A stretch of 64,000 nucleotides of DNA from Streptomyces flaveolus (lineage in GTDB: Bacteria > Actinomycetota > Actinomycetes > Streptomycetales > Streptomycetaceae): assembly GCF_000716535.1 (NCBI RefSeq), contig NZ_JNWV01000030.1, positions 46,219-110,218 on the forward strand, in the 5' to 3' direction. The notes below the pieces were generated by a model, which saw only the letters and a program-made list of their open reading frames with translations, did no database searches and had not been told where the DNA came from. Every line of letters starts with the position of its first letter. Within the stretch, counting starts at the first letter, position 1. Below are positions 1 to 11,091 of this stretch, piece by piece. The position numbers and the translations under genes were made by a program.

Positions 1-123
1 CGACTCCGCGTGCCACTCGGTCGATCCCGGACCTCCTCCGCTCCACAGGGAGTCGATCATCACCTGGCGCAGTCGCACCACTTCGGCGGCGTCCTCGGGC
101 CGGGCCCGGCGTACAAGACTCAT
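1..123 (-). CDS. GNAT N-acetyltransferase, N-terminal part (cut by window edge)
   Basis: Only the first 41 codons are in the window. The ATG is at 123 and the frame is open to base 1. The peptide opens MSLVRRARPEDAAEVVRLRQ, which is the usual beta1-alpha1 start of the GCN5-related N-acetyltransferase fold (x-R-x-A-x-x-x-D-A-x-x-v-x-x-L/R). The acetyl-CoA-binding motif would lie outside the window, so the substrate cannot be guessed. The gene is divergent from the MerR gene beginning at 221, and the 18-bp palindrome at 186-203 lies between them. MerR control of both genes is therefore possible but not shown. Confidence 0.7.
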   Translation of the reverse strand, partial: MSLVRRARPEDAAEVVRLRQVMIDSLWSGGGPGSTEWHAES

Positions 124-185
124 GGGTCGCACGCTAATCAGCCGCCCCGGGTGCCGTCCCGCGGATTTCTCGGCGAACCCGCTTG

Positions 186-203
186 CTTGGAGTGCACTCC
201 AAG
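186..203. promoter_or_regulatory. Perfect 18-bp palindrome, probable MerR operator
   Basis: CTTGGAGTGCACTCCAAG is its own exact reverse complement. It ends 17 bp before the chosen ATG of the MerR gene and lies in the divergent GNAT/MerR gap. MerR-family regulators bind such dyads of about 18-20 bp inside the spacer of the promoter they control. Autoregulation is the simplest reading. Confidence 0.65.
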
Positions 204-220
204 GCCATAGCGTGGGGGCC

Positions 221-676
221 ATGACGGTGATGCAGACCACGCCAGCGGCCACCGAGCACGCCACCCCCGCCGACATCTGCTCCGCCCCGCCCCGGCGTCA
301 CCCCCGCCCCGACGGCCAGGACCGCTACACGATCAGCGAGGTCGTCGCGTTCACCGGCCTGACCGCGCACACGCTGCGCTGGTACGAGCGGATCGGGCTG
401 ATGCCGCACGTGGACCGCTCGCACACGGGCCAGCGCCGCTACAGCAACCGCGACCTGGACTGGCTGGACTTCGTGACCAAGCTCCGCCTGACCGGCATGC
501 CGGTGGCGGACATGGTGCGCTACGCGGAACTCGTCAGGGAGGGCGACCACACCTTCGCGGAACGCCGTCAACTGCTGGAGTCGACCCGCAGGGACGTCCT
601 GTCCAGGATCGCGGAACTCCACGACACCCTGGGCGTCCTGGACAGGAAGATCAGCTTCTACGGGCGGGAGCGGTAG
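221..676 (+). CDS. MerR family transcriptional regulator
   Basis: This is a 151-residue one-component regulator. The winged HTH begins near residue 35 (RYTISEVVAFTGLTAHTLRW) and includes the hallmark RWYERIGL at 53-60. It is followed by the R-R-Y-x-x-x-D-L-x-W wing and a C-terminal dimerisation coiled coil. There is no Cys-rich metal loop, and the shape matches the AdhR/YraB-like branch that answers small organic or electrophilic signals. An earlier in-frame ATG exists at 122, but it would run through the palindrome at 186-203 and has no family sequence, so the ATG at 221 is preferred. The stop abuts the stop of the convergent DUF4429 gene with no gap. Confidence 0.88.
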   Translation: MTVMQTTPAATEHATPADICSAPPRRHPRPDGQDRYTISEVVAFTGLTAHTLRWYERIGLMPHVDRSHTGQRRYSNRDLDWLDFVTKLRLTGMPVADMVRYAELVREGDHTFAERRQLLESTRRDVLSRIAELHDTLGVLDRKISFYGRER

Positions 677-1525
677 CTACAGCTCGGCCAGCAACTCGGC
701 CTTCTTGGAGGAGAACTCCTCGTCGGTGACCAGCCCCGCCTGGTGCAGTTCCCCGAGATGCCGGATCCGCTCGGCGATGTCGGCGGGGTCACGCCGTGCC
801 GGGGCCGGTACGGCGGGTACCGGCCCACGCGTGCGCACCGCCGCCAGCACGGCCGCGGCGAACGGCAGTGACTCGTGCACCGGCCCGTACCCCAGCCCGA
901 ACACCACCGACGCCGGATCCTGGTCCGGCTGCGCGGAACGGGCGGAGCCCGGGTCCCGGGGCACCAGCCGAAGGTGCCCCTCGAAGATCTCCGGCGACCG
1001 CCACTCCACCCCGCTCAGCTCGCCCACCGGAAAGCTCTGGTCGCCGGCCTTCCACTTCGCCGAGGACGCCCCGGTCCAGGACCAGCGGAACTGCACGGAC
1101 GTCCCGTCGAAGGACGCCTTCCCGTCGTACGCCTTGAACTGCAGCGGCGCCTCGGGTGCCGCCACCAGATGCCGCTCGACGGGCCCCGACTCGGTCAGCA
1201 GGCCCTTCAGCTCGTCGGCGTAGTACTCGGCGAGCGTCTCCCGCTCGGCCGGCAGCACCAGCCGGTAGGGGTCGGAGCCCTCCTTCAACTGGCCGTCGGC
1301 CGCCTCCATCAGCGGATCGGCGCCGGGCCGTGGCGTCAGGCGCAGGACGACCGTGCCGCGCTTGCCCGGGGCGAGGGTCACGCCCTCGACCGCGGACAGC
1401 GGGATGCGGCGCTCGCCGAGTGCCTGGAACAGCTTCGGTGTTCGAATCCCCCGTTCGTAACGGATGAGCACGGAGTCGGACTCGAACTCCCAGACGGCAT
1501 GAAAACCCGCCAGTACGTCACCCAT
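677..1525 (-). CDS. DUF4429 and SHOCT domain protein
   Basis: The protein is 282 residues from the ATG at 1525 (in-frame alternatives at 1534 and 1579). Its N-terminal two thirds carries two copies of the beta-rich DUF4429 fold. The first has V-W-E-F-x-S-D-S-V-L-I-R-Y-E-R-G; the second begins near KAYDGKASFDGTSVQFRWSW. The last 35 residues (ADIAERIRHLGELHQAGLVT...) are a SHOCT module, a short helical hairpin found at the C-terminus of many actinobacterial proteins and thought to mediate oligomerisation. Function is unknown. No signal peptide or membrane helix is visible, so it is probably cytosolic. The streptomycete occurrence is typical. Confidence 0.82.
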   Translation of the reverse strand: MGDVLAGFHAVWEFESDSVLIRYERGIRTPKLFQALGERRIPLSAVEGVTLAPGKRGTVVLRLTPRPGADPLMEAADGQLKEGSDPYRLVLPAERETLAEYYADELKGLLTESGPVERHLVAAPEAPLQFKAYDGKASFDGTSVQFRWSWTGASSAKWKAGDQSFPVGELSGVEWRSPEIFEGHLRLVPRDPGSARSAQPDQDPASVVFGLGYGPVHESLPFAAAVLAAVRTRGPVPAVPAPARRDPADIAERIRHLGELHQAGLVTDEEFSSKKAELLAEL

Positions 1526-1591
1526 GCGGCTCATCGTATGCGGCACGTGCTCCTCCGTCGCCACCCGCGCAGACCGCACTTCCTGGTGTTT

Positions 1592-2809
1592 CTACGCGCG
1601 TCCGGCCGTCACCGTGCCGGACAGACCGGACCGGCACGCATCGTTCTCCTGTGCGCACGTCACCGCGTCGTACGCGCCCACGCCGATGTCGGCGAGGTTG
1701 CGCAGGCTGTCCGTGCCGGGCTGGAAGTAGCCGCTGTGCCCCTGGGCGTCGCGGGCCGACAGCACCCGCGCGCCGAACGCCGAGGAGACCGGGTCGGCAC
1801 CGTGGCCGAGGCCGCCCAGCTCCAGGTACGGAACGTCCTGCACCCAGTCACTGGCGTCCCGCATGGCCCACACCCGGGCCGTCGTGCCCAGGTGGGAGGC
1901 CTTGGCGACGCGCATCCCGGGGCTCGCGGCCACCGCTATGTCGGCGACCCGGCGGGGCATGCCGTGTGCGGCGACCCCGCAGACCACCGAGCCGTAGCTG
2001 TGACAGAACATCGACACCGGCGCCCGGCCGGGCAGCGCGTGCAGCAGCGCGTTCAGCCGTACGGCCCCCTCCTCGGCGCGCAGCCCGGTGGCCGCGTCCA
2101 CCCCGAGCCCGTCGGGGGAGGTGTAGTCCGCCCAGGCGATCACGGCCGTACGGGTCCGGGGGCTCGCCGCGCGCTCGGCCGCGTACAGGGCCTTGGCCAT
2201 GCCGACCGGGGCGCTGTACTTGCGGTTCGTCCGCTGGAAGGTGAGCAGGTCGGTGTCGACGCCGGGGACGACGATCGAGATCCGCTGCGCCTCGGTGAGG
2301 TTGCCGAAGACCTCGGCGACCCGGCCCGAGCCCTCGGGGTCGAAGGCCAGGATGTGCCGGCCGGCGGTCAGCAGGGACGCGTAGCGGTCCATCCGGCGGG
2401 CCGCGTCCTGCTGGCCCGCCGTGCTGAGCCGGCTGTCGTGCATGCGCGTGTGCTCGACCTGGCGGGCCTGCTCCAGCGCGATGCGGTTGGCCCGGTAGCG
2501 CAGAAGGACGGGCGCGCCGTTCATGTTGCCGACCGCCAGCGGATAGCGGTGGGCGAGGCGGTCGCGGTCGTGCGGGGTGAGCGAGGCGAAGAAGCGGGCC
2601 AGCCGGGCCGGCGCGGATTCGGGGTCCGGCAGGCGGAGGCCGTGGAGGTGGCCGTGTTCCCACTTGGTGAGCGAGGCCTGCAGGGCTGTCGACTCCCGGT
2701 GACTGCGCAGGGCGGTCCAGCCGGTGGTCGCGAGCATCACGAACACGACGGCCAGCGCCAGCAGTGCGCGCCAGACGTTCCATTGCGGGGAGGTGTCGAA
2801 GGAAGTCAC
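1592..2809 (-). CDS. Membrane-anchored alpha/beta hydrolase (DUF1023 type)
   Basis: This is a 405-residue protein with one N-terminal membrane segment (about 14-35, ALLALAVVFVMLATTGWTAL), so most of it should lie outside the membrane. The C-terminal half has an alpha/beta-hydrolase core. The nucleophile elbow is C-H-S-Y-G-S near residue 269 (usual form G-H-S-x-G), preceded by a strand ISIVVPGVDTD. An Asp/His pair near the end (DASDW, GHSGYF) could complete the triad. This fits DUF1023 (PF06259), a family common in actinobacteria with no assigned substrate. The GTG start at 2809 has no clear Shine-Dalgarno sequence, so the start is uncertain. Confidence 0.8.
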   Translation of the reverse strand: MTSFDTSPQWNVWRALLALAVVFVMLATTGWTALRSHRESTALQASLTKWEHGHLHGLRLPDPESAPARLARFFASLTPHDRDRLAHRYPLAVGNMNGAPVLLRYRANRIALEQARQVEHTRMHDSRLSTAGQQDAARRMDRYASLLTAGRHILAFDPEGSGRVAEVFGNLTEAQRISIVVPGVDTDLLTFQRTNRKYSAPVGMAKALYAAERAASPRTRTAVIAWADYTSPDGLGVDAATGLRAEEGAVRLNALLHALPGRAPVSMFCHSYGSVVCGVAAHGMPRRVADIAVAASPGMRVAKASHLGTTARVWAMRDASDWVQDVPYLELGGLGHGADPVSSAFGARVLSARDAQGHSGYFQPGTDSLRNLADIGVGAYDAVTCAQENDACRSGLSGTVTAGRA

Positions 2810-2935
2810 TGGGAGGACACACTAGGAGAACGGGAGGGTCTCGGGGTAACCGAGTGGCAGAGATCACGTTTCGGTGGTAACCGAACACCGCGCCGTCGTT
2901 CCGCCGGACACGGTCCCGGCGATCTGCCAACGATC

Positions 2936-3562
2936 TCAGGCGCCGCGCCAGTTACCCGTGAGCGCCGAACCCACCTGATCGAGGTACGCCGCGCTGAGCG
3001 TTCGGAGCGCTTCCGGGCCGAAGTCCTCGCGCGCGCAGCACTGCCGTTCGGTGACCCGGATCACCCCGGCGAACACGGCCACCGCCAGCCGGGGGCGCGG
3101 ATCGGTGTCCACGTCGACGCCCTCCCGCTCGGCCAGTACGCGTGCGATGGACTCCTCGGTCGCCGCCGACCGGCGCAGATGGGCGGCGAGCAGCGCCGGC
3201 GTCGACTCGATCGTCCGGTACATGCGCAGGTACAGCTCGACCGGGACGATCGACTCGACGGTCTCGCGTATCGCGTCCCAGCCCTCCAGGAACGCCTGCC
3301 GCAGGGCCTTCATCGGCGCCTCGTGCGGCGGACGCGCGCGGACGGCCGCCACGTAGGCCGCCTCCGTGATCTCCTGCACCGCGAAGGCCACGTCCTCCTT
3401 GCCCGCGAAGTAGCGGAAGAAGGTGCGCTGCGAGACGTCCACGGCCTCGGCGATCTCGTCGACGGTCGTGTGCTCGTAACCCTGGGTGGTGAACAGTTCG
3501 AGAGCGGCCCGCAGCAGCGATTCCCGTGTACGCCGCTTCTTGCGCTCGCGCAGCGTCTCCAT
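2936..3562 (-). CDS. TetR family repressor, likely controls the MFS pump at 3676
   Basis: The protein is 208 residues. The N-terminal HTH is typical of TetR: RTRESLLRAALELFTTQGYE, then T-V-D-E-I-A-E-A-V-D-V-S-Q-R-T-F-F-R-Y-F near residues 33-52. The C-terminal ligand-binding region is divergent, as usual. The gene is divergent from an EmrB/QacA-type MFS transporter, and the 113-bp gap contains a 13-bp dyad next to the MFS start. This arrangement is the standard drug-responsive repressor/efflux pair. The ATG at 3562 has a good AGAGAGG ribosome site. Autoregulation is likely; the inducer is unknown. Confidence 0.9.
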   Translation of the reverse strand: METLRERKKRRTRESLLRAALELFTTQGYEHTTVDEIAEAVDVSQRTFFRYFAGKEDVAFAVQEITEAAYVAAVRARPPHEAPMKALRQAFLEGWDAIRETVESIVPVELYLRMYRTIESTPALLAAHLRRSAATEESIARVLAEREGVDVDTDPRPRLAVAVFAGVIRVTERQCCAREDFGPEALRTLSAAYLDQVGSALTGNWRGA

Positions 3563-3650
3563 GGCCTCTCTCCTGTGCGTGTCCGGCCGGCCCAGCCTAT
3601 GCGCCGATGTCGTGTCAGTAACCGACGAGTGAATTTGTTTGTCAACTGTC

Positions 3651-3663
3651 AGTGACTGTCACT
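3651..3663. promoter_or_regulatory. TetR operator candidate (AGTGAC-T-GTCACT)
   Basis: A 13-bp dyad with perfect 6-bp arms lies in the TetR/MFS gap, preceded by a direct repeat of ACTGTCA (3645-3651 and 3654-3660). It lies 12 bp before the ATG at 3676, so a bound repressor would block the pump promoter or ribosome access. Confidence 0.55.
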
Positions 3664-3675
3664 AGCCTGAGAAGT

Positions 3676-5295
3676 ATGACTAGTCAGACCACCGTCGACG
3701 CGACGGGGCCGGGGGGCAAGGCGCCGGCGGCCCCGTCGGGGCGCCCGTCGGCCCAGGGCCTGCGCGGCCACCCGTGGCTCACCCTCATCACCGTCGCCGT
3801 AGGGGTCATGATGGTGGCCCTCGACGGCACCATCGTGGCCATCGCCAACCCGGCCATCCGTGACGACCTCAACGCGTCCTTCGCGGACGTGCAGTGGGTG
3901 TCCAACGCCTACTTCCTCGCCCTCGCGGTCACGCTGATCACCGCGGGCAAGCTCGGTGACCGCTTCGGCCACCGGCAGACCTTCCTCATCGGTGTGACCG
4001 GCTTCGCCGTCGCGTCCGGTGCCATCGGGCTGTCCGGCAGCATCGCCGCCGTCGTCACCTTCCGTGTCTTCCAGGGCCTGTTCGGCGCGCTGCTGATGCC
4101 GGCCGCGCTCGGAGTGCTGCGCGCCACCTTCCCGGCCGAGAAGCTGAACATGGCCATCGGTGTGTGGGGCATGGTGATCGGCGCGTCCACGGCGGGCGGC
4201 CCGATCCTCGGCGGTGTCCTCGTCGAGCACGTCAACTGGCAGTCGGTCTTCTTCATCAACGTGCCGGTCGGTGCCCTCGCGCTGCTCCTCGGCGCCATGA
4301 TCCTGCTCGACCACCGGGCCGAGAACGCCCCGCGCTCCTTCGACCTCCTCGGCATCGCCCTGCTGTCCGGCGCGATGTTCTGCCTGGTCTGGGCGCTCAT
4401 CAAGGCCCCGACGTGGGGCTGGGGCGACGGCAAGACGTGGGCGTTCATGGCCGGGGCCGTGGTGCTCTTCGCCCTCTTCGCCTTCTGGGAGACGAAGGTC
4501 GCCGAACCGCTGATCCCACTGGGCCTGTTCCGCTCGGTGGCCCTGTCGGCGGGTGTCGTCCTGATGGTCCTGATGGCCATCGCCTTCCTGGGCGGCCTGT
4601 TCTTCGTGACGTTCTACCTGCAGAACGTCCACGGGATGAGCCCCGTCAACGCCGGCCTGCACCTGCTGCCGCTCACCGGCATGATGATCGTCGGCTCGCC
4701 GCTCGCCGGCACCGCGATCACCAAGCTCGGCCCGCGCGTCCCGCTGGCCTTCGGCATGGCCGTGACCGCCGTCGCGCTGTACGGCATGTCGACGCTGGAG
4801 CCCGACACCGGCAGCGGTCTGATGTCCCTCTGGTTCGTCCTGCTCGGCCTGGGCCTCGCGCCGGTCATGGTCGGCGCCACCGAGGTCATCGTCGGCAACG
4901 CCCCCCTGGAGCTGTCCGGCGTGGCCGGCGGCCTCCAGCAGGCGGCCATGCAGATCGGCAGCAGCCTCGGCACGGCGGTGCTGGGCGCGGTGATGGCCTC
5001 CAAGGTCGACCGCGATCTGCCGGGCAACTGGGCGGACGCGGGGCTGCCGAAACTGACCCCGGATCAGTTGGACAAGGCCTCCGAGGCGGTCCAGGTCGGC
5101 GTGGCCCCGGTGACGAAGGGCATGCCGGAGCCGGTCGTCGCGAAGATCACCGCGGTCGCCCACGACACCTTCATCTCCGGCATGAGCCTCGCCTCCCTGG
5201 TCGCGGCCGGCGTGGCGCTGGTCGCCGTCCTCGTCGCGCTGTTCACCAAGCGGGGCGCGAACGCGGAGGCGGGCGTGGGCGTGGGCCACATCTGA
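3676..5295 (+). CDS. MFS drug-efflux transporter, DHA2 (EmrB/QacA) family
   Basis: This is a 539-residue integral membrane protein with the 14-helix layout of the drug:H+ antiporter-2 family. Motif A is visible as GKLGDRFGHRQTF after TM2. The motif-1 region is VALDGTIVAIANPAI, and motif C-like glycines follow in TM5 (GASTAGGPILGGVL). It should export amphipathic or antibiotic compounds using the proton gradient. The start is taken at the ATG at 3676, because the in-frame GTG at 3652 lies inside the dyad operator and lacks a ribosome site. The divergent TetR gene is its probable repressor. Substrate is unknown. Confidence 0.9.
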   Translation: MTSQTTVDATGPGGKAPAAPSGRPSAQGLRGHPWLTLITVAVGVMMVALDGTIVAIANPAIRDDLNASFADVQWVSNAYFLALAVTLITAGKLGDRFGHRQTFLIGVTGFAVASGAIGLSGSIAAVVTFRVFQGLFGALLMPAALGVLRATFPAEKLNMAIGVWGMVIGASTAGGPILGGVLVEHVNWQSVFFINVPVGALALLLGAMILLDHRAENAPRSFDLLGIALLSGAMFCLVWALIKAPTWGWGDGKTWAFMAGAVVLFALFAFWETKVAEPLIPLGLFRSVALSAGVVLMVLMAIAFLGGLFFVTFYLQNVHGMSPVNAGLHLLPLTGMMIVGSPLAGTAITKLGPRVPLAFGMAVTAVALYGMSTLEPDTGSGLMSLWFVLLGLGLAPVMVGATEVIVGNAPLELSGVAGGLQQAAMQIGSSLGTAVLGAVMASKVDRDLPGNWADAGLPKLTPDQLDKASEAVQVGVAPVTKGMPEPVVAKITAVAHDTFISGMSLASLVAAGVALVAVLVALFTKRGANAEAGVGVGHI

Positions 5296-5304
5296 ACCCG
5301 GTCC

Positions 5305-5325
5305 CTCCGCCTCTTCTCGGCGGAG
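5305..5325. terminator. Stem-loop after the MFS gene
   Basis: CTCCGCC and GGCGGAG pair perfectly around a 7-nt loop, starting 9 bp after the MFS stop codon. There is no U-tract, as is common for streptomycete terminators. It is a plausible transcription end for the MFS gene. Confidence 0.45.
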
Positions 5326-5431
5326 TTCCCCTATCAGGGTGACGTCGCTAAAGATCGCTCGCCCCCGGCACGCGCCGCAGGTCACAGTGGGTCAAGTCCT
5401 CCGCAGGACATGGGAGGACGGCCGGGCCGCG

Positions 5432-5462
5432 GCGCGCGCTGCTGGAGGGGGGCAGCGCGCGC
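5432..5462. terminator. Strong 11-bp GC hairpin between MFS and DUF4190-like genes
   Basis: GCGCGCGCTGC (5432-5442) pairs perfectly with GCAGCGCGCGC (5452-5462) around a 9-nt G-rich loop. It lies 136 bp after the MFS gene and 72 bp before the next start. It may end transcription from the MFS gene or shape the leader of the next gene. Confidence 0.45.
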
Positions 5463-5534
5463 ACGTCTGCCGACGCGGAACCGGGGTACCCGCACAACGA
5501 AGCCGAACTGTCCACACACCCCAGGGAGTTGATG

Positions 5535-5840
5535 ATGGCAGGCTTCGGGCGAGGAACGCACGGGTACCCCCGGTCACGCGGCCGCACGTGGCAGCGGACC
5601 GGGCCGGACCGGGCGACGCTCGGGATCATCGGGGCCATCTGCGCGGTGGCCGGCTTTTTCGCGCTGGGCATCGTCCTGGGCCCGGTGGCGATGTTCTGCG
5701 GCTGGCAGTCGATGGGGCGCAAATGGTCCAACGACGGCCATGTCCCCGCACTGGTCGCCCTGATCCTGGGCGCCATCGACACGCTGCTCGCCATCGTCGC
5801 CCTGGCGGGCGCGGCGACGTGGAGCCACGGGCTCCTCTAG
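5535..5840 (+). CDS. Small DUF4190-like membrane protein
   Basis: This 101-residue protein has two hydrophobic segments (about 28-50, ATLGIIGAICAVAGFFALGI, and about 73-95, ALVALILGAIDTLLAIVALA) separated by GPVAMFCGWQSMGRKW. This is the two-helix shape of DUF4190-type proteins, common in streptomycetes and of unknown role. Three starts lie in a row (TTG 5529, ATG 5532, ATG 5535). The GGGAG at 5524-5528 gives normal spacing only to 5535. Its last 4 bp overlap the stop of the convergent potassium channel gene. Confidence 0.72.
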   Translation: MAGFGRGTHGYPRSRGRTWQRTGPDRATLGIIGAICAVAGFFALGIVLGPVAMFCGWQSMGRKWSNDGHVPALVALILGAIDTLLAIVALAGAATWSHGLL

Positions 5841-6658
5841 CCGACGGCGTCTCGCCGCAGGGGCGTGGGCGCGTTGGCGGCCGCGGGCACGTCGTGGCCG
5901 CCCGCGCGGCTCTCCCCGGCCCCTTTGGGGCGTTCGTGTTCGGCCAACCGGGCCACCTCCGCCCGCAGCAGCCGCACCTCTTCGGCCAGGGCGGCGATGG
6001 CCTCGGTCTGCCGGCGCTCCTCCACGTCGTCCTTCTCGAAGCGCGAGATGAACCACGCGGCGATGTTCGCGGTGACGACACCGAGCAGCGCGATCCCCGA
6101 CAGCATCAGCCCGACGGCGATCATCCGCCCCAGCCCGGTCGTCGGCGCGTGGTCCCCGTACCCCACGGTCGTCATCGTCGTGAACGACCACCACACCGCG
6201 TCACCCAGTGTCCGGATGTTCCCGTCCGGTGCCTCCCGTTCCACGGACAGCACCGCCAGCGACCCGAACATCAACAGGCCGACGACGGCCCCGACGACAT
6301 AGGTGGTCAGCCGGATCTGCGGAGCCATCCGCGCCCGCCGGCCGACCAGCAGCAGCGTGGACACCAGCCGCAGCAGCCGTAGCGGTTGCAGGACCGGCAG
6401 GACCACCGCGCACAGGTCGGGCCAGTGCTGCCGTACGAAGTCCCGCCGGTGCGGGGCGAGGGCCAGCCGGACCAGGTAGTCGAGGGCGAACGCCGCCCAC
6501 ACCACCCACTCGACACCCGTGCACACGGTCGTCAGGGAGTGACCGGCGGAGGCGTCCACGATCGGCACCGCGTACGCCACGGCGAACGCCACCGCGAGCG
6601 CCAACAGCGGCCGCTGGGTACGCCGCTCCCACCGCGCCTGCGCCGACAGTTGATCCAT
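5837..6658 (-). CDS. Potassium channel family protein (6TM, TVGYGD filter)
   Basis: The protein is 273 residues from the ATG at 6658 (an in-frame ATG also exists at 6667). Four hydrophobic segments form a voltage-sensor-like module. It is followed by a pore helix and the selectivity filter T-T-V-G-Y-G-D at about residues 163-169, then the inner helix (MIAVGLMLSGIALLGVVTAN). The segment LRLLRLVSTLLL resembles a short, weakly charged S4. The C-terminal tail (EERRQTEAIAALAEEVRLLR) is a short coiled coil that could help tetramerise. A K+-selective plasma membrane channel is well supported; gating by voltage is only inferred. Confidence 0.9.
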   Translation of the reverse strand: MDQLSAQARWERRTQRPLLALAVAFAVAYAVPIVDASAGHSLTTVCTGVEWVVWAAFALDYLVRLALAPHRRDFVRQHWPDLCAVVLPVLQPLRLLRLVSTLLLVGRRARMAPQIRLTTYVVGAVVGLLMFGSLAVLSVEREAPDGNIRTLGDAVWWSFTTMTTVGYGDHAPTTGLGRMIAVGLMLSGIALLGVVTANIAAWFISRFEKDDVEERRQTEAIAALAEEVRLLRAEVARLAEHERPKGAGESRAGGHDVPAAANAPTPLRRDAVG

Positions 6659-6691
6659 GCCCCGCATAGTAAAGAAACCGTAACGACAGCG

Positions 6692-6721
6692 CGCACCGAA
6701 GGGGCGCGGGGAACTGCGCGA
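6692..6721. repeat. Dispersed GC-rich element, copy 1
   Basis: The segment begins CGCACCGAAGGGGCGCGGGG and continues GAACTGCGCGA. Near copies occur at 19759-19790, 28906-28920 (reverse), 31883-31910 and 34539-34558 (reverse), all in short gaps beside gene ends. This is a common intergenic element in streptomycete genomes. Confidence 0.6.
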
Positions 6722-6789
6722 TCGACCCCCACCGGCCCGCAGATCCCCACGGCCCCCGCGCCCTCGTCGGCCGAAGCCGAGCGCAGCGG

Positions 6790-9537
<2,748 letters not shown>

Positions 9538-9931
9538 GCTGTTCCTTACCTGTCAGAGGGCCAGTTTCTGCACCTGCCTACACCGTTCCCCATCGTGTAC
9601 CTCGGGAAGGCGTACGTCACCCGCACCGTCATCTGCACCGGTCAAAACGCAACGATACGCCCGGGGTGTGACGTGCATGGCAAAGTTGTTCGAGCGTCGT
9701 AACCCCGGATGATTCTGAAGGTGACAAACCGGGCACATCGGTGTGATGTGGGCCACGTGGAATCGAGATACGGTGCTGGGAGTTGCGGCGACACGGCCGG
9801 GATCGTCACCGTTTCGGCGGTCCCGACGGCCGGGTACTTGCGCGATCCGCCCCGCCCGTGTGGACTACGGCCAATGCTTCGCGCACGCGCGTGGCTGAGA
9901 TACTTACCAAGACATGATCAGGAGGCAACCC
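9538..9931. other. Divergent control region, aceE / DUF3052
   Basis: This gap of 394 bp separates the aceE start from the GTG of the DUF3052 gene. No convincing gene is present. It must hold both promoters, and its middle (about 9635-9780) is less G+C-rich than the flanks. No operator could be named with confidence. Confidence 0.5.
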
Positions 9932-10369
9932 GTGAGCGCGACCGCGGACCACGCGGAGGAGCGGACGAACCCTGCCGCCAGGCTGGGGTTCCAGCCCGGG
10001 CAGGTGGTCCAGGAGATCGGCTACGACGACGACGTCGATCAGGAGCTCCGCGAGGCCATCGAGGAAACCATCGCAGGCGACCTCATGGACGAGGACTACG
10101 ACGACGTGGCCGACGCCGTTGTGCTGTGGTTCCGTGACGACGACGGCGACCTGACGGATGCGCTGGTGGATGCCACCACGTACATCGAAGAGGGCGGCGC
10201 GATCCTGCTCCTCACGCCGAAGACCGGCCGTGCGGGGTATGTGGAGCCGAGCGACATCCAGGACGCCGCCACGACGGCCGGCCTGACCGCTTCGAAGAGC
10301 GTCAGCGTCGGCAAGGACTGGAGCGGCAGCCGGCTGGCGACGCCGAAGGCGGCCAAGTCCAAGAGGTGA
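9932..10369 (+). CDS. DUF3052 family protein
   Basis: The protein is 145 residues starting at GTG 9932, chosen because AGGAGG lies at 9920-9925 with a 6-nt spacer. The in-frame ATG at 9914 would place that ribosome site inside the gene. It contains [20 protein letters not shown], an acidic stretch ([20 protein letters not shown]), and a basic tail. DUF3052 proteins are actinobacterial and are almost always found beside aceE and the peroxiredoxin gene. Their role is unknown, though the fold has been compared with nucleoside/radical-associated binding domains. Likely cytosolic. Confidence 0.85.
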   Translation: MSATADHAEERTNPAARLGFQPGQVVQEIGYDDDVDQELREAIEETIAGDLMDEDYDDVADAVVLWFRDDDGDLTDALVDATTYIEEGGAILLLTPKTGRAGYVEPSDIQDAATTAGLTASKSVSVGKDWSGSRLATPKAAKSKR

Positions 10370-10494
10370 CCGTCCTCGGACGGGCTGGACATCGCCCCAG
10401 CCCGTCCGGGAGTCCCCGGTGTCCGCTGCGTAGGGTGGAGCCGAGCGTCCTGCCGCGCTCTCACCCATGCAGCCCACCGAAGGGAAGCACGACG

Positions 10495-10953
10495 ATGGCG
10501 ATCCAGGTCGGCGACAAGGCGCCCGACTTCGAGCTGAAGGACAACCACGGCCGGACCGTGAAGCTCTCGGACTTCCGCGGCCGGAAGAACGTGGTCCTGC
10601 TCTTCTACCCCTTCGCCTTCACCGGCGTGTGCACCGGCGAGCTGTGCGAGCTGCGCGACAACCTGCCCAGGTTCGAGGACCGCGACACCCAGCTGCTCGC
10701 CGTCTCCAACGACTCCATCCACACCCTGCGCGTCTTCGCCGAGCAGGAGGGCCTGGAATACCCCCTGCTGAGCGACTTCTGGCCGCACGGCAACGTCTCG
10801 CGCGCGTACGGCGTCTTCGACGAGGACAAGGGCTGCGCCGTCCGGGGCACCTTCGTCATCGACAAGGAGGGTGTCGTGCGGTGGACCGTGGTCAACGGCC
10901 TGCCGGACGCCCGCGACCTGAACGACTACGTGCAGGCGCTCGACGCTCTGTGA
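10495..10953 (+). CDS. AhpE-type peroxiredoxin
   Basis: A 152-residue thiol peroxidase of the AhpC/TSA fold. The peroxidatic cysteine is in the motif [13 protein letters not shown] (about residues 37-49), with the usual Pro-x3-Thr-x2-Cys geometry. A second Cys (ELCELRD) follows four residues later, and another sits in [13 protein letters not shown]. It reduces hydrogen or organic peroxides in the cytosol. The ATG at 10495 has a GAAGGGA site. It lies between DUF3052 and TerD genes, in keeping with a stress-defence neighbourhood. Confidence 0.93.
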   Translation: MAIQVGDKAPDFELKDNHGRTVKLSDFRGRKNVVLLFYPFAFTGVCTGELCELRDNLPRFEDRDTQLLAVSNDSIHTLRVFAEQEGLEYPLLSDFWPHGNVSRAYGVFDEDKGCAVRGTFVIDKEGVVRWTVVNGLPDARDLNDYVQALDAL

Positions 10954-11091
10954 GCGGACCGCGCACGACACCTGTGATTCTTCGGGTCCAGGGTCTGCGG
11001 GGCGCGGGAACCCGTCACTAGGATCGGCACGTTGATCCCATATCCGAAGCACGACGGGGCTCCCCGCCCCTGAACACCACATGGAGGACCC

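Noticed and set aside
1440..1465. TTCGAATCC-like T-arm, possible tRNA
   Set aside because: No acceptor or anticodon stem could be formed around it, and the bases are coding sequence of the DUF4429 gene.
875..3655. 926-codon plus-strand frame across the DUF4429, hydrolase and TetR genes
   Set aside because: It runs antisense through three recognisable genes and their gaps, and its low-complexity Arg/Gly/His translation matches no family.
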